From: Nitrospinaceae bacterium
GTDB taxonomy: Bacteria > Nitrospinota > Nitrospinia > Nitrospinales > VA-1
Direction: 5' to 3'
Assembly (NCBI GenBank): GCA_029261655.1
Contig: JAJDAY010000010.1
Span: 1-64,000, forward strand
DNA: 64,000 bases
Shown here piece after piece: positions 16,252-24,888 of the stretch (position 1 is its first letter; each line of letters opens with the position of its first letter). Under the pieces are notes generated by a model. That model was not told the origin of the DNA. It was given only the letters and a program-made list of their open reading frames with translations, and searched no databases. A program made the translations under genes and the position numbers.

Positions 16252-16665
16252 TTATTGCGCCGGGTCCGAGAAAGGAACGGAAAAATGGGTTTGGACGAAC
16301 AGCCATTTCCCGTTCTGGCGGTTCAGGACGGCTGTGAAACGAAGGTACACGTGCATGGCACGTCCTTCTGCGGTGAGATAAACATTGGTGTCTCCAGCCA
16401 CCCAGCAAACGGCGTCCTTCTCTGATATGGCGAGATTTTCAAATTCGACTGTGAGCTTGTCGGATTGGCAAAAATCCCGCTCGAACTGAATTTTGATTTC
16501 TGCAAGTCCGGTTCGCTTTTCATCTTCACCGGTGCCTATGACCAGAACATGGGGATCGGCGTCGAAAAGACTCAACAGAGCGTCGATGTCTTTCTTCCCG
16601 TAAGCCACGCAGAATTGGTCCAGAACCGATTGAATTTCAGCGCCCGTTTGTGCGGTAGCTTGCAT
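16252..16665 (-). CDS. NTF2/SnoaL-like protein
   Basis: 137 residues starting MQATAQTGAEIQSVLDQF. VAYGKKDIDALLSLFDADPHVLVIGTG followed by WVAGDTNVYLTAEGRAMHVYLRFTAVLNRQNGKWLFVQTHFS is the SnoaL-3/DUF4440 pattern of small cone-shaped ligand-binding or enzyme scaffolds. The start at 16665 is taken because GAGAGG lies just upstream; the longer frame to 16746 has no ribosome-binding site. It is not part of the TetR cassette, being separated by over 500 bp. Confidence 0.75.
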   Translation of the reverse strand: MQATAQTGAEIQSVLDQFCVAYGKKDIDALLSLFDADPHVLVIGTGEDEKRTGLAEIKIQFERDFCQSDKLTVEFENLAISEKDAVCWVAGDTNVYLTAEGRAMHVYLRFTAVLNRQNGKWLFVQTHFSVPFSDPAQ

Positions 16666-16784
16666 GTCGCCTCTCTGGGTTTGAGGAAACGTATCTGAGC
16701 TTTCTGGAATCACCCTTAACCATACCAAATTAATTAAATAAAGCAAATTTTGGTGAGGGTTGACAGCCTGTTTGGAGGGGGTTT

Positions 16785-17468
16785 TTACGGGTTTTGCCCT
16801 GAAAAACCGTTCTTTCTTAATACGAACGCTTTATCATCAAAAATATCAATATCGTAATTTTTGAGGTCGGCCATCTTCTCAAGCACCCGATTGCAAAAAA
16901 AACTGACATGGGTCGGGTCGTCTTTGTACCACCAGTTTTTAAATTGTTCCGCGGCATCCGGGCGGTCAATGAATGAATTGGTCAATAGGCTGGAAAAGAT
17001 AACGATACCGTCAGGCGCCAATATTTTTTCAATTTCTTGGAGTTCATCCCACGGTTTGAGCAGATGCTCAATCACTTCCACGGCGATCACCACATCGAAC
17101 GGGGCGGAGTAATTTTGATCTTTGAGATATCCATGCGTCATGGGTTCCAGCGGCGTGACATCGTACCCTCGCAGTCGAAACTCGTTGGTCATTTCGCCCG
17201 ATCCGGAACCAAAGTCCAGAATGCGCGAGGGCGTCAGGTAATTGCCGATCAATTGCAGTAACACCTCCACCTGTTTTTTCCAGAAACCGGGATCGGTGGT
17301 CGCCCACTGGTCTTTATAATGTTTTACTTCCGCTTCTTTACCGGGAATATCTTCCGTAAAAATAAGACTGCATTCAGGGCATTTAAAAAACGTGCGCTGG
17401 TCCTGAAAAAATAACGGTGCGTGTGCCTGGCAAATACGGCAGGACTTGTTATCTCGATCCGGTGTCAT
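16785..17468 (-). CDS. SAM-dependent methyltransferase with N-terminal zinc ribbon
   Basis: 227 residues. Residues 10-35 hold two Cys pairs (CRIC and CPEC), a likely Zn site. The class I methyltransferase core follows: ILDFGSGSGEM (motif I), TPLEP acidic loop, FDVVIAVEVIEHL and LAPDGIVIFSS. A WWYKDDPTHVSFF element resembles methyltransferases of sugar or surface-polymer pathways. The substrate is unknown. It lies 20 bp from the DUF389 gene on the same strand. Confidence 0.85.
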   Translation of the reverse strand: MTPDRDNKSCRICQAHAPLFFQDQRTFFKCPECSLIFTEDIPGKEAEVKHYKDQWATTDPGFWKKQVEVLLQLIGNYLTPSRILDFGSGSGEMTNEFRLRGYDVTPLEPMTHGYLKDQNYSAPFDVVIAVEVIEHLLKPWDELQEIEKILAPDGIVIFSSLLTNSFIDRPDAAEQFKNWWYKDDPTHVSFFCNRVLEKMADLKNYDIDIFDDKAFVLRKNGFSGQNP

Positions 17469-17488
17469 GAAGGGATGCTCATTCCATA

Positions 17489-18508
17489 TCAGGAGAGGAG
17501 AAAAGTTTTGTCATTTCCCGATAGCATTTCCTGTCTAAGGTAAATGGCGACGAGTAAAACAGCCAGGGATAAAATCCAGATGATGATGTAGATGGCCATG
17601 GATTGGCGGGCTTTCTGTTTTTCCAGCCAGGTTCTGGGTTTGATCCCGCGAAATAAAAAAGAAACCTTCGCGGCCAGGTTGACGCAAACGATGTTGACGG
17701 CAAGAAGAAGCCCGGCACCGGTCGCAAGTTCATATTTTCCAGCACCCAGCATCAGCCCAAGCGTGGCGGTTGGCGGCAATAGCGCGACCGCCACCATCAC
17801 GCCGACCAGGACACTTGGCAACCCAGTGGTCAAAGACAAAACTGCGGCTGCGCCCGAGGCAAACGCCAGGGCGGCGGAATCCAACCCGACATCCGTTCGT
17901 GAAAGCAATTCCCGGCTCTCAAAATTCAATGGCCAAAGCAGGCCAATCAGGATGGACAGCCCAAGAGCCAGTATCAATCCCGCCAGAGTGGTTTTGAGGG
18001 ATTCCCACATTAGGATACGGTCCCCAAGAGCGGTGCCGAGAGCGAGGGCGATATTGGGGCCGAGCAATGGAGCGATGACCATGGCGCCGATCACCACAGC
18101 AACGTTATCTTCTAAAAGCCCGATCGCCACCACGACCGTTGATAAAAATACCAGAAGAAGAAAATTAGTGTCCAGCCGGGCGCTTTTTTCCACACTGCTG
18201 TAAAGTTCTTCGCGGCTGGTGACTGCCGGGTCGGGCTTGTTCTCTTTTTTCGGTTCTTTTTCTTCTGCCCGCGGCAGGGTGGCTTCCACAGACATCAGGA
18301 ACCATTTGGCGGAATCGCTGTTGCCCAATACAGCTTGCAGGGCATCCAAAGTGTCCTGACGTTTCTCGGGAGTCACCAGAAAACGAATCTCATGCCGGCC
18401 GTCTTTTCCCTCAGCGCCTTCCCAATAATCCACCGCCTCATGCCGTTCAGCCACGCTTTGCAAGGCCTTCAGGTAACTGCTGTCGGCATATACATCGATG
18501 ATTTTCAT
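17489..18508 (-). CDS. DUF389 (TIGR00341) integral membrane protein
   Basis: 339 residues. An ~85-residue ferredoxin-like N-terminal part is followed by a charged linker rich in Lys and Glu, then about seven transmembrane segments with the hallmark GAMVIAPLLGPNIALALG and VGVMVAVALLPPTATLGLMLG blocks, typical of TIGR00341 proteins. The family is widespread and its substrate is not firmly known. It is followed closely by the zinc-ribbon methyltransferase and preceded by a second methyltransferase, all on the minus strand. Confidence 0.85.
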   Translation of the reverse strand: MKIIDVYADSSYLKALQSVAERHEAVDYWEGAEGKDGRHEIRFLVTPEKRQDTLDALQAVLGNSDSAKWFLMSVEATLPRAEEKEPKKENKPDPAVTSREELYSSVEKSARLDTNFLLLVFLSTVVVAIGLLEDNVAVVIGAMVIAPLLGPNIALALGTALGDRILMWESLKTTLAGLILALGLSILIGLLWPLNFESRELLSRTDVGLDSAALAFASGAAAVLSLTTGLPSVLVGVMVAVALLPPTATLGLMLGAGKYELATGAGLLLAVNIVCVNLAAKVSFLFRGIKPRTWLEKQKARQSMAIYIIIWILSLAVLLVAIYLRQEMLSGNDKTFLLS

Positions 18509-18551
18509 TTATTGAGGGAATCCAGAAAGGGGTTGATTGGGTCGAAGGCGC

Positions 18552-19379
18552 TCATTTTTCAGGCCGCCAGGCGGAGAAAGCGCAACGTTGAGCCAGTAGC
18601 GGAGTGAAGCTTTTAAGGTCATCGGCAACGGCATCCATCACTTCATTTGCCAGGGTCTGATTGTCGAAGCATTCGTAAGCGTCGTCTAAAAATCCGCCGC
18701 GCAATAAGGGATGTTCGAGAAAAGCCCGTCCAGGGCCGGACTCGATTTCGAGCGGCCACAGGTCCACTTCGACTCGATCCATTTTTAAATCCGTGAGCCA
18801 CTGGCGGACCTCGTTGGCAGAAGGCCGTTCGGCGATATATTCGGCGAGCGTGGCCTGTTCTTTTTCAAGTCCGCGTGCGGCCATTTCACGATCCACCCTT
18901 TGCCAGATTGAGTCGAACGTGCCGAGCGCGGGGAAAGTCAACACGATTTGCCCTCCGGGTTTTAGAAAACCGGTCAATTGCTTGAGGGCCTCAAACCGGT
19001 TGGGACGAAAAAACATGAAAGCGATGTTGCCGGTGATCCTGTCGAAAGGTCCGAGATCCTGAGGAAGAGCGCGCATGTCCGCCTGGGCAAAGCTGAGCCA
19101 GGGCAGATGGGGTCCCTGAGCCGTTTTGCAGCGCAGGACCTGGCCGGGATGCAGATCCAAGCCTAATACCTGCCCGTTCGGGCCAACCTGCTCGGCGATG
19201 TGAAATGCCGGGGTCCCGTGGCCCGACGCGATGTCCAGAACCGACGCCCCGGAAAATAATTCGAGGTGATGGAGAAGCATCTTTGCAAACGGGGTCGACC
19301 AGTAGTCATTCTCGGATAACGGCCAGACTTGTTTTTCTATCGGGACCAATACGTTGTCGCGGGGGTTTTTCTCTCTCAA
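18552..19379 (-). CDS. Class I SAM-dependent methyltransferase
   Basis: 275 residues. VLDIASGHGTPAFHIAE is motif I, LGLDLHPGQVLRCK the acidic loop, FAQADMRALPQ and FDRITGNIAFMFF motifs II-III, and LKPGGQIVLTFP motif IV. The layout suits the UbiE/COQ5-like group, with an unknown small-molecule acceptor. The start is TTG at 19379, only 3 bp after the stop of the CPXCG gene; no earlier ATG is available and later Met codons would remove part of the domain. It is likely co-transcribed with the upstream genes. Confidence 0.8.
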   Translation of the reverse strand: MREKNPRDNVLVPIEKQVWPLSENDYWSTPFAKMLLHHLELFSGASVLDIASGHGTPAFHIAEQVGPNGQVLGLDLHPGQVLRCKTAQGPHLPWLSFAQADMRALPQDLGPFDRITGNIAFMFFRPNRFEALKQLTGFLKPGGQIVLTFPALGTFDSIWQRVDREMAARGLEKEQATLAEYIAERPSANEVRQWLTDLKMDRVEVDLWPLEIESGPGRAFLEHPLLRGGFLDDAYECFDNQTLANEVMDAVADDLKSFTPLLAQRCAFSAWRPEK

Positions 19380-19382
19380 GGT

Positions 19383-19568
19383 TTATTCCGTTCGTTGTGT
19401 CCAAAAAGCGTCGATCTCTCCCTGGTGAACATTGTAGCCTATTTCAATGGGACGGCAACAGACTTCGCAGTCCTCTGTATAGGTCTGTCCGCTCACCGAC
19501 AAGTCGAGCAGCATGGAAATGGTCTCGCCGCAATAGGGGCAGGCAAAAAATTTCTCCGTTTCATACAT
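19383..19568 (-). CDS. CPXCG-motif small Cys-rich protein
   Basis: 61 residues with two Cys pairs (ACPYCGE near residue 10 and CEVCC near 34) and the conserved core FACPYCGETISMLLDLSVSG. This is the CPXCG family of small zinc-ribbon-like proteins of unknown function. It lies between the DUF1499 lipoprotein gene (12-bp gap) and the methyltransferase gene (3-bp gap). Confidence 0.85.
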   Translation of the reverse strand: MYETEKFFACPYCGETISMLLDLSVSGQTYTEDCEVCCRPIEIGYNVHQGEIDAFWTQRTE

Positions 19569-19580
19569 GCGGTTCGATCT

Positions 19581-20039
19581 TCAGGGTTTTATGGCGGGGC
19601 TTGATGAAATAAACCGCTCTCGAATGGTTTCCATCCGCTGGCGGTTGGCCCCAAGATCAGAATGACCGAGACGGGAAGCAGAGCGAAAATGAATCATTCG
19701 GTCTGTCACGCCCAGAAAAAATTCTGTGTCGTCAATAAAACGCAATATCCGCGAGGTGAACTCGACATGGAGGTAATCCGGTTTATCTTCCACCACCCGT
19801 GTGCGGGGTAGGGAATGGATGATTGTGAGGAGGCGTTTTTTTGCTTCGGCTTTGGTTCCGGGAAATGGGATTGGATCGATCGCGTGTTTCTCATCGGTCG
19901 CCTGGGTGGAAACGCAATTGGGGGAGTCGGGACAGGCCGCGAATTGACCCAGGCTGGTCGGCGGGTTGCCAGCGCAACCGGAAAGGGCCAGAAAATTTGC
20001 CAGATAAAAATAGAGGAAAAACCGTTTTCTTCCCACCAT
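19581..20039 (-). CDS. DUF1499 lipoprotein
   Basis: 152 residues with a lipobox-type signal (FLALSGC, Cys at about 22), so it is probably lipid-anchored in the envelope. The DUF1499 hallmarks are visible: CPDSPNCVST near the start of the mature part, RVVEDKPDYLHVEFTS, FIDDTEF and IHFRSASRLGHSDLG with NRQRME. Function is unknown. It heads the small run DUF1499-CPXCG-methyltransferase on the minus strand. Confidence 0.85.
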   Translation of the reverse strand: MVGRKRFFLYFYLANFLALSGCAGNPPTSLGQFAACPDSPNCVSTQATDEKHAIDPIPFPGTKAEAKKRLLTIIHSLPRTRVVEDKPDYLHVEFTSRILRFIDDTEFFLGVTDRMIHFRSASRLGHSDLGANRQRMETIRERFISSSPAIKP

Positions 20040-20097
20040 GCCCCGCCCGCAAAAAAAATTAAATAAGTGTGTGTCTGTCTCCGATCACGATAGAGCC

Positions 20098-21438
20098 TCA
20101 GGAAACCTTGAAGGTCAATAACGTCAAGTCGTCGTGCAGTATGGTTTCGCTGGTAAAGTTTTCTATGGATTGTTTTATTTTACCAACGAGTTCTTTGGGC
20201 GAGATGTCGTCTTCCTCAATGATTTGACACATCCGTTTCAAGCCAAAGGACTCCTTGTCTTTATTAAAGGGTTCGGTCGCGCCATCGGTGTAAAGCAAAA
20301 CCAGATTGCCTTTTTGCAGTTGAATTTCTTCAGATGAATATTTCTGGTTGGGGAGAACTCCCAAAGGGATTCCGCTACTGTGCCCCACCTCCTGGATTTT
20401 TTTTGAGGGGCTTTTGAGTAAAGCGGGGTGATGCCCGGCACTGGCAATCGTCAGTTTGTTCGCCTTCCAGTCCAAAAGGAGAAAAACGGCGGTGGCGAAC
20501 ATTCCGCGCCGGGACCGCTCACACACGATCTGGTTCACTTGTTGTAAAACTTTTTCGGGCGTGGGGTCGTCTTGAGAAATATAACGGAAATCGCTCAACA
20601 ACCGTGCCATAAAGAGGGCGGCGGAAACACCTTTTCCCGAAACATCGCCCAGAACAATTCCCAAGCAACCATTTTTCAGGGGAATGAAGTCATAAAAATC
20701 TCCGCCGACAAATTTTGCCGGCGTCATTTCAGCGGCGAAATCATAATGCGGAAGGTTGGGCGGCGTCGTGGGTAAAAAGCCTTCCTGCACCAGTTTCGCA
20801 AATTTCAATTCGCTTTCGATGCGTTCTTTTTCCGCGGTGATTTTTTTCAACTCATCAAAAGCGCGGGCGTTGGCAAGGGCGGCGCCCATATGGTCCGCAA
20901 TGATTTTCCCCCAGATCTGCCCTTCGCCCGGCATGGCAAGCTCAATGCGGGTGAACTGCATCGACACCCCAAGCACCTTGTCTTTATATTTAAGAGGGAA
21001 CCCCCTGATCCCGTGTATGCCCTGTCGTCTGGCCCATTCCCGGTTGGGTTCTCTTTGGCATTCTTTAGCCATGTCCTTGATGGCGATGTCCTGTGCCTGA
21101 GCGGCGATGCGGCCTATTTTTCGGACTCCGAGCGGCACGCGCTGGTACTGATCGTCCAGAATCTGTGTGGGCTCTCCCGTTTCCGAAATGGGGTGTCCCT
21201 TGCTCGCCACCAGATGCAGGCATTCGGACTGATCGGGACATTCTTCCCGCATGGGACAAGTGGAGCAAATGTCTCCCGGCAGGATGAGCCAGATCCGGCC
21301 CAGAACCATGTGCGGGCGCATGAGCAACCGGTTGCCGATCATATCGAGGAGAGTTTCCCAGGATCGCTCCTCGGCCATGTCCAATAAGAGATTTTTCAGA
21401 GAATCGAATTCGGGCTGGTAATCGGGCTTTAGATCCAT
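20098..21438 (-). CDS. GAF-domain PP2C-type (SpoIIE/RsbU-like) protein phosphatase
   Basis: 446 residues. The N-terminal ~200 form a GAF-like sensor with a Cys cluster (Cys58, 61, 67, 73 in CSTCPMREECPDQSEC) that could bind Fe-S or zinc. A coiled linker (ELKKITAEKERIESELKFA) leads to a SpoIIE-type PPM phosphatase: FVGGDFYDF, VLGDVSGKGVSAALFMA, SAGHHPALL and YTDGATEP, with the metal-binding Asp residues in place. Such enzymes dephosphorylate anti-sigma antagonists in partner-switching pathways. It is probably transcribed after the receiver/GGDEF-like gene 131 bp upstream. No switch partner is in the window. Confidence 0.88.
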   Translation of the reverse strand: MDLKPDYQPEFDSLKNLLLDMAEERSWETLLDMIGNRLLMRPHMVLGRIWLILPGDICSTCPMREECPDQSECLHLVASKGHPISETGEPTQILDDQYQRVPLGVRKIGRIAAQAQDIAIKDMAKECQREPNREWARRQGIHGIRGFPLKYKDKVLGVSMQFTRIELAMPGEGQIWGKIIADHMGAALANARAFDELKKITAEKERIESELKFAKLVQEGFLPTTPPNLPHYDFAAEMTPAKFVGGDFYDFIPLKNGCLGIVLGDVSGKGVSAALFMARLLSDFRYISQDDPTPEKVLQQVNQIVCERSRRGMFATAVFLLLDWKANKLTIASAGHHPALLKSPSKKIQEVGHSSGIPLGVLPNQKYSSEEIQLQKGNLVLLYTDGATEPFNKDKESFGLKRMCQIIEEDDISPKELVGKIKQSIENFTSETILHDDLTLLTFKVS

Positions 21439-21569
21439 AGGGAGAGTTTAAACGATTTTTTCATTGCGGGAAAATTTTTGTAAAAAATTTTTCCAAAGTC
21501 AGAGGGTTAGCATGAAAAAAGTTTCGGTGCAAAGGGGAGGGGACATCGAAGAATTAAGTGAATCGAGGT

Positions 21570-22502
21570 TCAGGTAAGGCATTCATCCGCTTGTTGAATG
21601 CAGTCTTCAATTTTCAAATCGGCGTCATCAAAAACCCCGACGCTGAAGCTCATGGTCAGACCTGTGTCCTGACCCTTGATGGTGAATTTGCTCTGTTCCA
21701 TTAATAAGCAAAGTTTTTCGATGAAGGCATTGGCCCCGCTCCAGTCGGTATCCGGTAACAGCAGGATAAACCGTTGTTTGGCCCAATGGCAAACAGTGTC
21801 TTGTTTTCGGGATTGGCAATCGAGCCATTTGCCGACTTGCGGCAGGATTTCGTTCTCCACCTCCGGACCATGAGACTCGCGCAGGCTATTTAAATCGTCT
21901 ATATCCGCCATGATCATGGCAAAGGCGCTATTGTTGCGCTCAAACCGGCATTTTTCATATTGCAGTTTTTCCAGCATATTCCTCCGGTTGGGCAACCCGG
22001 TCAACTCGTCCATGCCCGCAGACGATGCCAGCCTTTTTTCCAAAGATTGAATTTCATTGATCAACTCGACCTTTTTCATTTTTTCCAGGTCAAGGCTGGA
22101 AGATTGATCAGAACCTTCGATGCATTTTAAAATGGTTCCCTTCAAAGAGGCGGGAGTGAGTATATCTTTTGAGATGTAATCTCTGGCGCCTTCCTTCATC
22201 GCCAGAACGGCGACTGTTTCGTCTCCCTGCCCGGTCAGCATGATGACGGGAACCGACACCGACATTTTTTTCAGCTGGAGTAAAAATTCCAAGCCGTCAA
22301 TATCGGGTAAAATGTAATCGAGCAGAACGCAGTCGGGAGTTTCACTTTTGCAAATCTCCAGCCCGGACGTGCCGTTTTCAGATTCGAGGATGGACCAATG
22401 GACTCCGTTTACTTTTTCCAAAAGCCGTTTGTAATGATAACGATCGTCAGGATTATCGTCCACGATCAGTAATTTTACCGGTGAGTCTGTTTTGGTAGTC
22501 AT
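21570..22502 (-). CDS. Response regulator with degenerate GGDEF domain
   Basis: 310 residues. A receiver domain (about 1-130) has the acidic pair D15-D16, phospho-acceptor D62 (LLDYILPDIDG), T in MLTGQG and K in ISKD. A short coiled linker leads to a GGDEF-like domain that keeps DELTGLPNRR and FAMIMADIDDLNSLRESHG, but the GGDEF signature itself is replaced by the WAKQRF stretch before ILLLPDT. Diguanylate cyclase activity is therefore unlikely; it may act as a signal-binding or output scaffold for the downstream phosphatase. Confidence 0.85.
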   Translation of the reverse strand: MTTKTDSPVKLLIVDDNPDDRYHYKRLLEKVNGVHWSILESENGTSGLEICKSETPDCVLLDYILPDIDGLEFLLQLKKMSVSVPVIMLTGQGDETVAVLAMKEGARDYISKDILTPASLKGTILKCIEGSDQSSSLDLEKMKKVELINEIQSLEKRLASSAGMDELTGLPNRRNMLEKLQYEKCRFERNNSAFAMIMADIDDLNSLRESHGPEVENEILPQVGKWLDCQSRKQDTVCHWAKQRFILLLPDTDWSGANAFIEKLCLLMEQSKFTIKGQDTGLTMSFSVGVFDDADLKIEDCIQQADECLT

Positions 22503-22918
22503 GGCTTTTCACCTGTCCCGAGAGTTCCGAATAGGGCGTTAAATAGTTCTTAGTTGTTAATGTAATTATTTACGCTTTAAGATTAGTCGACAATCCAAAT
22601 AAAGTCAAATAAATTAAATGGTTACGATGTTTTTATGGTGGTGAATATTGGCCGGGCCGGGGGGATTTGAAAAAAGCCGCCTTTGTTTGACAGACCGGGT
22701 TGCCGGAAACCGTTGTATTTTGGCCGGTTCGCTGAATTTTGGAGATTTGCTCAAGATTTCGATTCAGTTTCCTTTTCCTTATTTCAGGTTTCGGGGTTAA
22801 GTTAATGGAGTTGATATATCGCGGTTTGAAACGCGAACCGGGTGAATAGCCGGGCGGGACGTTGGCGGGATCGAGGTCAGGCCGGGCCGTCTTTGTTGAT
22901 TTTTTTTAAGAGGGTTTG
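22503..22918. other. Divergent intergenic region, no gene seen
   Basis: 416 bp between a minus-strand response regulator and a plus-strand lipoprotein gene. It should hold both promoters; I cannot pick a convincing -35/-10 pair. AAGAGGG at the right edge is the Shine-Dalgarno of the next gene. Confidence 0.4.
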
Positions 22919-23668
22919 ATGGCATTTTTTAATCACGATTCCCACAGGGGTTTTCCCTCAAGGGTGAGGTTGGGGGCGTTGTTTTTTTTATGGATGTTGA
23001 TTTCCAACTGCGCCACGCAAAAAATAATCGGCAATGAGTTTGTTCATAGCAATAAAGGTTATGCGTTTGTATTGCCCGGAGCCGACTGGGAAGTTGATGG
23101 AGATGCGTGGCGTTATGAACGGGATTTTGGCTATCTTCTGGTGAGGGAAAAGCCCCGACCAAAATCTATCAGGAGATCCCCCAGTCGCAATGGACCCAAA
23201 CCGAATGACCTGGATATCCGACCCCTTCCCGGGAAAAAGATCGAAAAATTGTTATTGGATATGGACACAGGTTTTCGACATAAAACCCATGCCGGTAAAA
23301 TCCTGGTTGGCACTATTGTCGAGGGGAATCTGATCAAGTTTATAAAAGGAAATTTTACAAAAACGGATAGTGATTTGCCAAAAAATTTGATCCGAGGGTA
23401 TATGGAACGCCTGCGGTGGTTTTATCCCCCGCAGGAGGCCGAGCCTCAGGATGTGACCGTCAGAACCCTGGCTCAGTCGGGACAGGCATATCGGATGCAA
23501 TGGATTGAGGGGCGGGATATCCGTATTATGTATGGCATTTCTCTTTACAAAGAGATTTTGCTTATTTCCCTCAAGGTGGACCGGGAAGCCCCGCGATCAG
23601 CCGTTGAGGAGGGATCGAAAGCCCTGGACCGACTGGTGGAGTCCGTCAGGGTACTGACCGCCGAGTGA
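22919..23668 (+). CDS. Putative lipoprotein, unknown function
   Basis: 249 residues from the ATG at 22919 (AAGAGG 5-6 nt upstream); a TTG one codon earlier is less likely. A hydrophobic segment ends LISNCATQ, a lipobox-like site at about residue 31. The mature part starts with the strand GYAFVLPGADWEVDGDAWRY and later AYRMQWIEGRDIRIMYGIS, resembling small beta-rich envelope proteins that follow an lpp-type signal. No catalytic motif and no recognised family. Confidence 0.6.
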   Translation: MAFFNHDSHRGFPSRVRLGALFFLWMLISNCATQKIIGNEFVHSNKGYAFVLPGADWEVDGDAWRYERDFGYLLVREKPRPKSIRRSPSRNGPKPNDLDIRPLPGKKIEKLLLDMDTGFRHKTHAGKILVGTIVEGNLIKFIKGNFTKTDSDLPKNLIRGYMERLRWFYPPQEAEPQDVTVRTLAQSGQAYRMQWIEGRDIRIMYGISLYKEILLISLKVDREAPRSAVEEGSKALDRLVESVRVLTAE

Positions 23669-23843
23669 TCTGGAAAAAGCGAGCTTGCTGTATATGAAGG
23701 GTTTTCTTAAATTAAATCGTGTGCTATGCTTCTTTTTTTTCTTTCCCCCCGGTGACTTTTAAAGGGAGATCTGCTCTCTCTTTCATCAGGAGGGTCATCG
23801 TCAGGGCTTGATTGGGACAGCATTCGTGAGAGAAAATGAAGCT

Positions 23844-23984
23844 ATGAAGAAAAATATTGCCAAAGAAATTTTGAAACTGGGCGTTCTTTTTATATCCCTT
23901 GCCGTTGCGCTGGGGTTTTTTGCCAGTATCGGCATTTGGGCCGCTGTTTCCTTCTTGAAATTTTTCGGTATAGAGACCCTGTAG
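23844..23984 (+). CDS. Small membrane protein (46 aa)
   Basis: A short frame on the plus strand, antisense to a longer spurious frame. It begins MKKNIAKEILKLGVLFIS, continues with a ~25-residue hydrophobic helix and ends FLKFFGIETL. The basic N-terminus, single span and aromatic C-terminal edge are typical of a small inner-membrane peptide. Only a weak GAG precedes the ATG. No family is known to me. Confidence 0.45.
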   Translation: MKKNIAKEILKLGVLFISLAVALGFFASIGIWAAVSFLKFFGIETL

Positions 23985-24213
23985 TTCCTGATAGTCCATC
24001 CTGTTCCGTTTTAGACATCTTCCGGCCTTCATAAACCGCTTTTTGCACGCCGGTTGTCACGCTTCCAGTGAATTTTCGTTGTTTTCAACTCCACCCGACC
24101 CGAATACCATAAAAACGGTGCAGAATGGGATTATTCGCAGGCTTGTTTAAGGTAATTTGCAACCAATTAGAATTCTCTTCATCTTATAAGCACAAACCGA
24201 AAAAGGAATTATT

Positions 24214-24831
24214 ATGAATGAAGGCGTAGAAAAAAAGTTTGAGGTGGTGGATACGGAGATGACTCCCAATCCCAATGCCTTTAAATATATTTTAAATGCC
24301 CCGGCCATTGGTTCAGGGGCCAGATCCTTCACCTCTGAAGAAGATGCCAAAGGGGATCATTTCATCAGATCCGTGTTTGCTCTGGGGAACGTCCAAAGCG
24401 TTTATCTGTCTGAAAATTTTGTCACGGTTTCTTTCCTGCCCACGCACAATCTGGAACTGCTGGTGGAGGCGGTGGAGGACATCATTGAAGAACATCTGAC
24501 ATTTTATGATGGCCAGGACACGGAACCTGATGAGAAAAAAGAAGAAGAAACTTCCATTTTAGAAAATCTGGATAAAATAGATTTTCCCAGCCTTTCGGAC
24601 CCGGAGAAAGGCGCGGTGATCGACGCTTTGCTGGATGAAACCGTCCGGCCCGCGCTGGCCAACGATGGCGGGGGGGTCACCGTTCTTGACTTTGAAGACA
24701 ACACCCTGCGCATCCGCTATCAGGGTGCGTGCGGCAGTTGCCCAAGTTCCTCGACCGGCACTCTGCGTGCCATTGAAAATATTTTGAATTCCAGCCTGAA
24801 ACAGGAAATCCGCGTGATCACATCCAGTTGA
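24214..24831 (+). CDS. nfu: Fe-S cluster scaffold/carrier protein Nfu
   Basis: 205 residues in two domains: an N-terminal Nfu_N domain (TEMTPNPNAFKYILN, then FIRSVFALGNVQSVYLSENFVTV) and a C-terminal NifU-like domain carrying ACGSCPSS, with Cys173 and Cys176 as the bridging cluster ligands in a dimer. An acidic linker rich in Glu and Asp joins them. Nfu proteins carry [4Fe-4S] clusters to target apo-enzymes in the cytoplasm. The gene stands alone; no suf or isc gene is in the window. Confidence 0.92.
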   Translation: MNEGVEKKFEVVDTEMTPNPNAFKYILNAPAIGSGARSFTSEEDAKGDHFIRSVFALGNVQSVYLSENFVTVSFLPTHNLELLVEAVEDIIEEHLTFYDGQDTEPDEKKEEETSILENLDKIDFPSLSDPEKGAVIDALLDETVRPALANDGGGVTVLDFEDNTLRIRYQGACGSCPSSSTGTLRAIENILNSSLKQEIRVITSS

Positions 24832-24888
24832 AACGCCTCCATGCCCGTATGAGGGCCTGAGACGAGGACGGGGATGAAAAGCCCCTCG

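Noticed and set aside
23724-24032. 102-codon minus-strand frame
   Set aside because: Polar low-complexity product, antisense to a much more convincing small membrane-protein frame on the plus strand.
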